A model generated the notes under the pieces. The model had not been told where the DNA came from. It made no database searches and worked only from the letters and a program-made list of their open reading frames with translations. A stretch of 44,985 nucleotides of DNA from assembly GCF_001949145.1 (NCBI RefSeq), contig NW_019091480.1, positions 891,783 to 936,767 of the forward strand, in the 5' to 3' direction. Made by a program: the position numbers and the translations under genes. Origin of the DNA: Acanthaster planci (Eukaryota > Echinodermata > Asteroidea > Valvatida > Acanthasteridae). Positions 35,230 through 44,985 of this stretch are shown piece by piece. Every line of letters starts with the position of its first letter. Position 1 is the first letter of the stretch.

Positions 35230-38200
35230 TTAACTCGTCAAGGTGATCATGAGTTTTCGTTTTCTCTTCTTGTTCTTGTCCTTCATCTTGGCCGTGGCAT
35301 CGCCAAAGAGTTGCACCTCTTTCTGGGACTCCAGTTCCTGCTGGAGAAACTGCAGACCGGCCAGGTTGAACCCAATCCGATCCTATCGACAGGCGGAACA
35401 CAGATTGCCGTCAGAAAAAAAAAACAGTATCCGACGGTGACACTTTATTCACTATTCAAATGGGAAACTTTAAGGACCCAGCCAAATTTGGGGTGAAACC
35501 AACCCCATGGGTCTTGCGAGGGGGGGGGAATGACAGCAAACAAGCCAATGGAGGGCGTGTGGAACGTTCAAACTGCAACACCAGTGTTCCATTGCAAAAT
35601 TTCGGTCTGCTTTGTGCATAGAGCATTCTGGGATAGTGTTCCAACAGAAATGCTGTTTTCCCAGTGGAAGGGTCACCTGTTCTGGAATGAGAACAAGGCG
35701 TTCCATGTGACCATTCCGAGTTATGAGATTCTCCCTAATTTCACATACTTTGACAATACAAACTATCAGAAAGAGACCCGACATGTAGCTCAGGTCATAT
35801 CTAATATGAGGTTTTTAACAATACGGCCACGACCACTGTCGGCATGTGTCCACCTGCTTACATAGGTAAAGACTCAGACTTAGCACTACATGTTTCTATG
35901 GTAACCCTTCAAGTCAAATTATACCGTGCCTCTGCAACCCCACCACATTTCAGTGCTTTTTCCCCTTAAATGGCTTCCCCCCTGCAGAAAGCAATCACCC
36001 CTGCTCGCCCTCCGGGGGGGGGGGGTAATGCTTTCCCCCATCTCTGACCACGACTTACTCTCATCTGGTGCACCTGTTGCAGTGAGGTGGTGCGTAATCT
36101 GTCGATGATTGGTAGCAGCGACTGGCTGGATGTGATCTGACCATGGTGAACCCTGCCAGAACAATAAACGGAATGAATAACCCTCCTGTGTGATTGTATA
36201 TGCCACACAGAGCTGTCCTCTTAGACAAACTTAACCTGGCGACATATGATGTCTACATAGAGTACCCAAGGGAGGATGGGGATCAATAAGGACTATTCCC
36301 CCCCCCCAAAGAAAAAATGTCGTCCCGAAATATAAGCCGAGCTCAATCCTTTGTTTATGAGAGAATGTTAATTTTATGCCTTTTTATTTCCCTCCCTTCC
36401 AAAAGTATGTCAAAAGCCCTCATTATAGCCCGATTCTCCCAGAAAGGTCATAGAGTCACATGACAACAATGCCAAATCCCCCCCCCAAAAAAAACAAACA
36501 AACAAACAAACTTGGCCCTCTCCCCACAAAAAAATCTTGTGCTGAAGCTGTAGAAGTGGATTGAAATTTTCGGTGACTTTCCCTTTCTAAAAAGTAGGAA
36601 AGTTAGCCCTTACAGTCCTCAACCCTCCCAAAGGATTGAAGATCAAACAGGACTGATCACTACAAAAACTGTTGCCATGGGAGAATCTACACAATTTACT
36701 AGAAGTTTTAGACATGTTCCAGTTGTGAGATGTAAGAGATATGAAGGCGCATGATAAAAAAAAGGTTGAGAATAAGTAATGTGGATCACGTCAAATCACA
36801 TATGCAACGTGGAAATCAACTCATTGAGATCTTGAAATGCTTCAAAGCTATTGCCTCAGGCATCCTGACGTTTTGGCCCTAACAAACATTTCTCACCACA
36901 TTTTCCGAAAATAGTAGTTTTTTCAGGAAATAGTGCCACATTCATAAGAGAGGGCAGGGCAGGGGAATGCACGTTATAATATCTTTCCAAAAAACTTGGC
37001 CAGAATTTCGTCTGAATGACTCTTAAAGTAAAGCTCTCACCTCAGAAGAAAGAGCAGACACCTGCAGGCTAGCTCCACCTGCCATCCTGAGCTGATGAAG
37101 GTCTCAAGCAGAGGCAGAAGCTCCAGCACATAGCTGAATGGTATCACCAACAGTGACTCCTCTAGTTCACTGGAACGAAAGTTTCTGACAGATTGATCGT
37201 CGGTCTGGTTTCTAAACCTGTCTCTGTCTCTTCCCCCGTTAGCTGTGTTGACACCTCTTGAACTATCCACTTTTTTGTGATTTACTATATCCCATCTTAG
37301 ATACTGCATTTTTACTGGCACAGAACTGCCACACAACAATTACAAATAAATCACCAAAACACGATGGGAAAGGTTTGCAGTGCAGAGTGTTCCAAAAGAT
37401 TGTCAAGGAGGGGCCTCTCTTTTAAAAGTAAAAACAAACTTTGTATTTGAATGACAATGGACAATTTTACACAACCCTAAATACATTTGCTTTGGAGCAA
37501 TACGTCATAACAAACACTAAAGAATGGAAAATTAACCGCAGAATAATGTACATGTATACACAAGATGTCGGCTGTGACATTGGAAAGTGACCTGCACAGT
37601 ACAGAGTCTATTAAATGTAAAGTTGCAGTAGCAACCTGTAGGCGAACGCTTTGTTGAGCTTCTGTGATTCTCAGAACCAGTTGACTCAATGTTTGAACAG
37701 CGTCCTCTGTAGAAATATAGACAGAACACAGCTACAATTAACTGAACGTCCTCCAACAACAATTCTGACAGTCTTCCTTGGGGCCGCCCCATACTGCTTA
37801 CATACCTGGACTTGACTTTCTTGATAACTTCAAGCACGTATCTTGTGGGCTGTAGATAAAAACCCCGTTATTAATTAACACCCTTGTTGAAATCAATGTT
37901 TTTTTGTTGAAACTCATAACACGTAAACTGCTTCACTTCAGTATGAACAGGGGAATTTTCTACTGAGTTTCTCACCATCAATAAGGTTGGTCGAAATTGT
38001 TTCTCTGTCATGAAGGCAACACATTAATTCCTTCAAGGTAAATTTGATTGTAAAGATGAACAGCGAAATTGACAGGAGCGGGATTTGAACCTGCGACCTT
38101 TGAAACACTGTACCGGTGCTCTACCAACTGAGCTATCCAGCCCTACATTGGTGGCTCTTCCCATTTGTCAATATCTTTGTTGGGGGGTGCTAGTTAGAAT

Positions 38201-41200
38201 CCATGAAACCTGAACCACCATATAACCAGGGGTCATGCCCTAAATACACGATGCAACCTGGGAAATGGTGAACTGGGATCACTCGGGGGCAATATGGCTT
38301 TTTTGAACACAAATCATGAAACAAACTACATAGGGAAACTGACCAGGTGCTTACAAATGATTACAAAGATGAACAAAGAAAACTGACTCAAGCAGGATTT
38401 GAACCTATGACCTCTGGAATATCGTAATCGCTTTTGGAACTCACCGAGGTGTTGCCGTATGCTTGCAGAATGGGGTGCTTTGTGAAGGGGGGAATCTGTG
38501 AAGAAGGAACAATGCCATCAGTGTTGAATATGAAACGAAACACTGAATTTATGTAATCTCAGAGAATTCTTGAGTTTGTGTTCATTTGAAAAATTCTTTA
38601 TCTCAGCAAAATGGTCCTTAGTCAGTAGAAAACATGCCCTCCGGTTTTTGTCTGTTTTCACCACGCCTGTTTTGCTGATAGTTTCTTATCCGTTACTGTA
38701 TTTGGTTATGAAATCGAATAACCTGCTTCTTTATGTGCCTCCTTGCACTCTGAGCCTCTCTATGAGTTTCTCCTTGTTTGAATACCCATTGCCTTTTCTA
38801 CTTCAAAGACATCCCTTACCCTTTAACCGTACCAACTAGGACTTTCTTTATTCTTCTTGCTCCTGTTGGCAGTTTCTCACACATGAATCTCTTGAGCACT
38901 TACCCCACAGCTTCCCCACCCTTTCTCCCCTCACCCTGTCTGTCACTGACCTCCTTCTTACTGGCCTTCTGTATCTCCTCGTGCTCCTTCTCCTTGGCTG
39001 TTTCCTCCTTGTACAGTTCCAGGGCCTCCATGATACGTTCGGCTGCCTTGACGGTCTCCGCAGTCTGTTTACCCGCTGATGCAAGCTCACTGTTTGCACT
39101 TTGACCTGGGAACTGCATGTAACCACAGACAAATATCTATTAGTGACTAAGCACTGTCAATACATCGATATTATCGATATGGGTTTGACATCGATATCGC
39201 CGATGTTAGTTACTTGGTAATATCGACATATTGAAAATATCGGATTTTGGAGAAATATTGAAAATATCGAAACTTCAAAAACATCAATATTGAAAAATAT
39301 ATCGAAAAATATCGCAACTGAGGAACAAACTTTATTAAAAAAAAACCGCAATTACTACCGTAATTTTTTATAAGCCACGGCTTACGAGTGAAAAATGGCG
39401 ACATTTGAAGAATAAATTCAGTCACCTATCTCAGCCTGAAAAAGGCAATAGCATGCTGTTACCGTACTACCTGCGCATGAGCATGGCACCTACACAGTGA
39501 AAGAGTTTCTAGTGTTTTGTTGACAGACAGGGCTTCAGGGCACTCTTTGGAGTTGTCGCCTTACCGCAGGCTGCTCTTCGTGGGCCATGGCCTCCTCTGC
39601 AGCTTGTTCTCTCTCCATCTCCCGCTCCTCCTCCAGGACCAAGGGCTCCTGGGTCCTCTCCCACAGACGCAGGGACTTGTCATGTGACCCAGACACCTAC
39701 CAATCAAAAGGTCACGACAACCATCGACAAGTTAGATGACTGCATGCCAGCGACTCATACTGCCAAACTGGACCAGTGATATCGGCTCACAGCGAAAAAC
39801 AAGAGGTGGCATGCTTGTTTACACAGCAACAATTTCTGTTATTGGGAGGTCACTGCATGCACGCACAAGTTGTCTGCATTTGGCATAAGCCAAACTGAGC
39901 ATATATGACCAATTTCTGTTGAAATGTACAGTTTGTGCATGAGTGCTTGGCACCAAGACGATATGATTCCCACCAGCTTATCTAATTTTTTTCCAGTGAG
40001 TGGACGCTCAACTACCAGTGGAAGCAAAGTAAAGTGTGTTTTGGCCATGTGGATGTTTCACTGGAACAGAGAACCTTTTTGTAGAGTCAGAACCCACAGA
40101 TCTGTACTTTCTTTTTAAAAGTTTTCAAAACCTCAAATATGAAATGTGTTTGTCATCACAATTTCTGTCCAGCCTATGCTACTGCAAGATAATGGCATCT
40201 GCACCAATGGGAAATCGTGAACAGCAAATTTGGACACGAATCCTTTTTTTAACTCAAATCACTTTAAGAAAGTTGGAATTCCCACTCTGAACAAAGGTTT
40301 CAGGCAGCATCACAGCCCAAGTTTATATGTAATGATTTCACATAATCTTACCAGATAGTTTCCATTAGGGCTGACTGCTAAACACCACACTTCGGCATGA
40401 TGGCCCTGAAACATGGCAGAAATGGAGTCTTTACTCCAGGTTTAATAGCAGCAGACTGAAGTATAAATTCTTGATTTATTGGCTAACCCTAGCCCCCATA
40501 CTCTCCAAAAGACTTTCAAAGATTTTACAGGATTAGAGGAAGGTAGATCCCAGTCAAGATTGATTTACATAGGATTTGATTGTTAATGAAAGGTAAAGTA
40601 CAAAACATGTTCCACGTTTTGTGGGCGTGAGAAACTTGAAATTAATGTCATTTTGCCACTAACTGACACCTCAGCACTTCCAATGTTGTAATGCAGCTTA
40701 AATACAATCCATCTGCTTGCTCAAGTAATATTATATGTTACATGAGAATGGTTATCCCACTTCTGCCACCAACTGATATGTGACTCACTTCTAATGTGGT
40801 GATATGCTCGAAGTGATCAGCATCCCACTGCTTGATCTTCTTGTCCTTGCCAGCGCTGAAGAACAGGTGGGTGTGGGGCACAAACTGCAGGCTCATGATG
40901 CTGTCGTCGTGGGCAAACATGGACTTGTGGCAATCTCCGAAGTCCAGCCCCCAGATTTTGACGTTGCGATCAGCCGAGCCAGTTACTATCAAAGTGCTGT
41001 CCTGTGCACAGAAGTTGATAAAAAGTTACCAAATACATAAGACTATTGCTGTCTGAAAGCATATCTTATCAGATTTTGGTCTTTAGATCATATTAAGGAA
41101 CACGAACATCACAAATCCATCAGTAAACAATACATAAAAGTATACAAAACTGTTGACTTACTGATGATATGTCCATTGTTAACACGGGGAGCTTGTGTCC

Positions 41201-44200
41201 ATACAATGACAAGAAAAACTGCAAGGAACATCGCAAGTAAAATCAAGTACAACTCACAAAGAAATGGTTACATTTTTTATACAGAGAAGTGAATCCAAAA
41301 CTGACACAATGGACGTAAAACACACCGGAATGGCACTTTGGTTCTTGTCCAAAGCACAAAAATAAGGCTAGAGAGTCCTAAACATAACTAGACAATGCCT
41401 GAAATAAGCCCAAACATTTTAAATGACTAAGTCTAAACTCATGATTTTGCCTGAAAACTGACACCCTATCGAAATAAAAGATTGCTGCTGACAAGCAACT
41501 GAATACAGCTCAGCTTGGGAAATAATCCCTACAGTGTTTTAATGCATTTTGGAACATTACCACAAAAAAACTTTTTTGAGGAAAATATTAATGATCTGAA
41601 AACACATGAGTACATTTTGTTACCTTCAGCGTATCAGCAAAGAAGACCTTGACGGTGGAGTCTAGCAAGGCTGCAGCTATCAGCCTCTGATCTGGGGAAT
41701 ACTTGACGCACAGGACGTCATCTGACATCTGTAAGGTGCGTCGGTGGACCACGGTCAGTCGCTTACTGGCCTGCTGGGAGTCTGGATCCTTGACCAGTTC
41801 AAAATCCCAGAATTTGAGAGTCTTGTCTGCACTGCCTGTCACAAATCCTCGCTGTGTCAAGAAAAAAGGTTTAAAGTTCCAAAGCAAAGTCACTTTTCAT
41901 TATGAACAGAAAAGGATAGTGATCTAAATGCAATACGAAATTGCCAATACCAATTCATCCATTTACAAGATCTTGCCGGCATTCCCTAATGTCGGATTAT
42001 GATTCTACATCAACAATGACAAACTTTCTGAAACGCCAGGTTTGAACTGTGTCGTCAAACTTTTCTTTGCAGAAAACAGAGCACATGTGTAATACTGCAA
42101 GGCACCAGCCAATAGTCTGCCCTAAACTTTGCCTCACACAAGACTGTGAAGAGTTTTTAATGGCTTAGCACAGCCAACTCAACAGAGCAATACTTTGAAA
42201 GGTTTGCAAGTTGTGCGGCATTTCTGAGGGCGTACATTTCTGGGTAAAACTCTGTGTATTAGGTTACTGTAGAGGTTAACGTTTAGGTGGATTAACCACT
42301 TGCTGCTGGGGGGATTTTTCTTGAGCAAGACAAGATGCCAGGTCATTTTCAAGATTTTCCATTTTCAAAATTCTTCAAAACTTCATCATTCCATTTAATG
42401 GCCATTTATACCAAAATGAAGAATTCTTTGGGCACTACTCTAAAGCTGACAGGTAAAATTCATTGACTCCTGAATATTTTAGCCAGGCCTGCAGCCTTGG
42501 AAAGAGAGCCCAGATTGTGCGGTGTTATGTAAGATTCTTTTGTTCCCGAACCCGCACAGTGCACTGCTGACCTCTTTTTAACAGGGGCCAGATTAGCGAG
42601 CAGCGGTGCTGTGTGGCTCATTGCTGAGGTGGTGGAGAACTTTTGTCCCCGGTGGTAATCTGCTCGCTCTAAATGCCTCAAACCATGGTATACTGTTTCA
42701 AAACAAGGCTGGATTATCTCCACTATTGAGAGTGAAAAAATGTTGGTAATGCCCTGCAGCTCAGTCTTTTGTGCTGAGCACAGTCTTTTTTTAGGCCCAA
42801 CTCTTTTGTCCCAGTTCTGGGCTCCCCGGCTCTGCCTATAAAGCCTATGTACCTGAAAGCGGGTCGCCCGGCAGCTAGTGGTCAACAAGATACAAGAAAT
42901 TGGTGGACACATTCTGGAAACCGTACTACAATTCGGTTCAATGCCTAAAAAAGGTTTGGCCTTCAACGCAAACAGTGGCAAAGCTCACCTTATCTGGAGA
43001 TGTAGCTATGGACCAGATAGCGCCCTCATGGGCCTCAACTCTCTCCAGTAATGCACCTGCTGCAATGTCAAACAACTCTAGGTGGCCAGTCTACACTTTC
43101 ACAGGGACACAAAAGGCAAACAGAAAAAAAGTGCTTCTTCACGACACTGGATAATATGATCGCATGATTCTACCGACTAATTTCGGAAGACGCCATTACC
43201 ACGGGTTGGCTAAACACTCAAACATGCTTTGAAACTAGAGGCACGCACACGTTCCGGAAATCGCAGCAGCCTCGTGATCAAAAAGGCATTTAACGTACAT
43301 GTAAGTGTACTGGTACCAACTGAGCAGGACCACAGTGCTACCTGGTTGCTGGATAAGCCAATAGCTGTTCTTGTGTATAGTAATCCCCTCCAAGGTTGAC
43401 AGCTACAAACCTTTGTTCCAATCAGAGAGTGCCTTTCGCTGATCACAAAAGCGGAGCAGAGAGCATAACCTGACTTCATGGACCGGATGCACTGTTGTGT
43501 TGCTCTAAAGAACAAGACAAAACCAGCCATAACTTGTGAAAAGCTATAAATGTTTCCAACTCACAACTCATAGCAAACAAGACACAAGCACATTTTAAAG
43601 TTAATGACAATACCAAGGTGTGCACAGAGAATGCAACAACCTGAACAGTAAATCAAGTATTGTACATATGTATCTTGAAATTCTAAACTTGTCTAGTTTT
43701 ATCTCTACATCTCACTGGGTCCTGCAGATTCAACCCAGTATTGTGTTGAGCCAGATGAAACCCAAGAGGATTCCACAACAAACCATCTATGCTCCAACTG
43801 CTATCAATAGAGCATGGCCTTAGTGAACCAAGAAAACCCACATCTGGATTTAGTACAGTAATCTAACTAAGGGAGAATGAAGATTTCAGTATACAACACT
43901 ATGCAGGCTTGTAAGACTGTGTGGGGCAATGCCTGTTGGCAGTTAATGAACATACATACATGTTGCAAGATTCAATGTGGTCTTTCCTATCTCTAGGCGA
44001 TTATGAATCAACTTACTGTACAGAACTAAGTTACACAAGTTACTCTATGGTGGTATATGAGCAGCGGATTTGCACCAGCATTTGCAATATTATCTATGAA
44101 GGTAATTTTCATAGGGTTTGTATAGTTTAATCGTACATGTAGGAAGGCCAGAAGGCTTTGTCTACCTGTTCCAGACTTTGACGGATTCTCCAGCGCCGGT

Positions 44201-44694
44201 CAGCACCGTAGTGTTGTCCGAGCTGAAGGCCACGGTCCTGACATCTGACCGGTGGCCCGGGAAGGTGACCATGCCTTGTTTCTCCGCCTCCCACTGCTGG
44301 CCCTCCATTGACGGGAAGATATAGGTCTCAAGAGAATTACTGTGCAGCTGCAGCACCAGTTTGAGGGACGCGGCGCTGTTTTCCAGGATGGTCGCGAAAG
44401 ACCTAGGGTTGGTGGAAACAAAGTCAAAGGTCACAATACCATTTAAAGTGGCATCTTGGTGAAAAGTGGTGAGTTGCATGCCGGTCATTCCACCAAGTTG
44501 AGGAATCTTCTGTATATTGTGGACATTTTTTCAGATAAGGCATTTTTCAGGGGGCTAAAGACCGCAGTAGAAATATTTCTCACTCTCACCGTATTTTGCT
44601 AGAAGCCTTTAGAACACAGCGATGTTGGATTTCATCTTTCAGCTCTAGCCTCTCTGGAATTTCCTTTTGGCTTTCTCCATCTGCTGCAGTCTCC
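35230..44694 (-). CDS. WDR3: WD repeat-containing protein 3 (UTP-B/SSU processome subunit), C-terminal 617 residues, 15 exons; 5' end outside the window
   Basis: Exons in reading order: 44694-44590, 44402-44166, 43504-43411, 43090-42989, 41851-41624, 41218-41162, 41001-40789, 40405-40352, 39696-39565, 39112-38951, 38495-38445, 37849-37806, 37169-37041, 36152-36059, 35382-35230. All join in phase; the first begins with the last base of a split codon, so N-terminal exons lie to the right. Human WDR3 has 943 residues. WDR3 (yeast Utp12/Dip2) is part of the UTP-B complex that binds the 5' ETS of pre-rRNA in the nucleolus. Visible WD repeats include GSADKTLKFWD, GSADRNVKIWG, AGKDKKIKQWD and SGSHDKSLRLWE. 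An acidic EEEREMERE linker, a helical VKAAERIMEALELY segment and the Utp12 domain (SSELEESLLVIPFSYV onward) follow. The basic C-terminus KNKKRKRKLMITLTS matches the family ending. Donors of 43504-43411 (gtttgt) and 39112-38951 (gtcagt) are weak but supported by homology. Confidence 0.95.
36001..36027. repeat. G-run at the edge of a WDR3 intron
   Basis: A run of about 13 G (36014-36026) lies just past the splice donor of exon 36152-36059. Similar C/G runs occur near 35520 and 36298. Simple sequence. Confidence 0.8.
38045..38147 (-). repeat. tRNA-derived SINE, copy 1, in a WDR3 intron
   Basis: Read on the minus strand it starts 'gggctggatagctcagttgg' (A box, 38145 inward). It continues with 'tagagc' and a B box 'ggttcaaatcc' (complement of 38091-38081), then a tail. 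The anticodon stem halves do not pair and the acceptor ends do not match, so it is not a functional tRNA. The tail 'ttgtaaagatgaacag' region recurs at 38361, which shows a repeat family. It lies between the exons at 37849-37806 and 38495-38445, in WDR3 sense orientation. Confidence 0.7.
38361..38413 (-). repeat. tRNA-derived SINE, copy 2, partial, next to a WDR3 splice donor
   Basis: On the + strand 38361-38413 matches 38048-38099 over about 50 bp with scattered differences, including 'aagatgaaca' and the B-box complement 'ggatttgaacc' (38395-38405). The expected head would run to about 38460 but is too diverged to recognise beyond 38413. The donor of the exon 38495-38445 is at 38444-38443. 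Confidence 0.6.
39157..39330. repeat. Degenerate AATATCGA/ATCGATAT repeat tract
   Basis: Words such as 'catcgatat', 'aatatcga', 'attgaaaatatcg' and 'aaaaatatcg' recur about ten times within 170 bp, on both strands because 'atcgat' is palindromic. It lies in the WDR3 intron between exons 39696-39565 and 39112-38951. The minus-strand open frames here are by-products of the repeat. Confidence 0.75.
41852..42988 (-). other. WDR3 intron containing a 173-codon minus-strand open frame
   Basis: The intron lies between exons 43090-42989 and 41851-41624. An open frame runs 42981-42460 on the same strand as WDR3 but in a different frame from the upstream exon. The predicted peptide shows no motif I recognise and no good splice sites. 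It may be a repeat remnant or chance. Confidence 0.4.
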
Positions 44695-44985
44695 CTGCAA
44701 ATTATCATGAATTCCATTTCACCACCAACCTTCATAAGAGCCACATGGGGAGGGTTCAGCTGCTTCCTATCAGATCTTATTTCTTATTAATACATGGCAA
44801 GTTTTATACACTTGCAAAGTTTCAACCAAATTGAACACGCATTTTGAAATTACAAGCATTGGCATTTCACACTACCATCCATGATTCGATCCATTTTCTT
44901 TCATATGTATGTTCAATAAAAACCATGAGATTTTTCAGAATACTGCATTGGATTTACATTGGGCAAGAGTGGAACATCCAATACA
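44695..44985 (-). other. WDR3 intron running off the right edge
   Basis: AT-rich sequence upstream of the first visible WDR3 exon (acceptor tttgcag). No further exon is visible before the edge; the missing WDR3 N-terminal third must lie beyond it. Confidence 0.75.

Noticed and set aside
35530-35865. 111-codon plus-strand open frame inside WDR3 intron 14
   Set aside because: Antisense to WDR3, no recognisable domain, no supporting splice sites.
38076-38147. Functional tRNA gene on the minus strand
   Set aside because: A and B boxes are good, but the anticodon stem halves do not pair and the acceptor ends do not match. The tail recurs nearby, so it is a SINE.
1-44985. Autonomous transposon, retroelement or viral remnant
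   Set aside because: I looked for reverse transcriptase, integrase and transposase motifs among the translated frames and saw none. Only short non-autonomous repeats are present.

Overview
The window is animal nuclear DNA. It has interrupted genes with GT–AG introns, AATAAA-type poly(A) signals, large AT-rich introns, and many short non-autonomous repeats. The gene set suggests a marine invertebrate deuterostome: a mGluR-like class C receptor, an OST-alpha bile-acid/steroid transporter with the polycysteine motif, and a BHMT-like enzyme. Frequent 'aggcct' and 'acatgta' words fit this. An echinoderm or hemichordate is my best guess, but that is inference. One ambiguous base (n) lies at 20418.

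Layout: 1-2494 is intergenic with an old dispersed repeat. 2495-11166 (+) is a complete seven-exon betaine-homocysteine S-methyltransferase-like gene (366 aa); its intron 2 holds a 54-bp minisatellite and its 4.8-kb intron 4 holds degenerate ~300-bp repeats. 11167-16984 is intergenic with repeats. 16985-23283 (-) is a complete six-exon class C GPCR (925 aa) of the metabotropic-glutamate-receptor type. 23284-28346 is the 5-kb head-to-head intergenic region, with a MITE and a perfect-spacer hairpin. 28347-33901 (+) is a complete seven-exon SLC51A (OST-alpha) gene (400 aa). 35230-44694 (-) is the C-terminal two thirds of WDR3 (15 exons, 617 codons seen); its N-terminal exons lie beyond the right edge.

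The four genes belong to unrelated processes: methionine/betaine metabolism, amino-acid-type sensing at the plasma membrane, basolateral solute efflux, and small-subunit ribosome biogenesis in the nucleolus. Nothing suggests a functional cluster. Gene order is +, -, +, -, so the two outer pairs converge. SLC51A and WDR3 have their probable poly(A) signals less than 100 bp apart. I rebuilt every exon chain by hand from splice sites, codon phase and remembered family sequences. In each gene the summed exon length divides into whole codons without internal stops. No autonomous transposon, CRISPR array, rRNA or functional tRNA was seen; the tRNA-like sequences are SINE heads.
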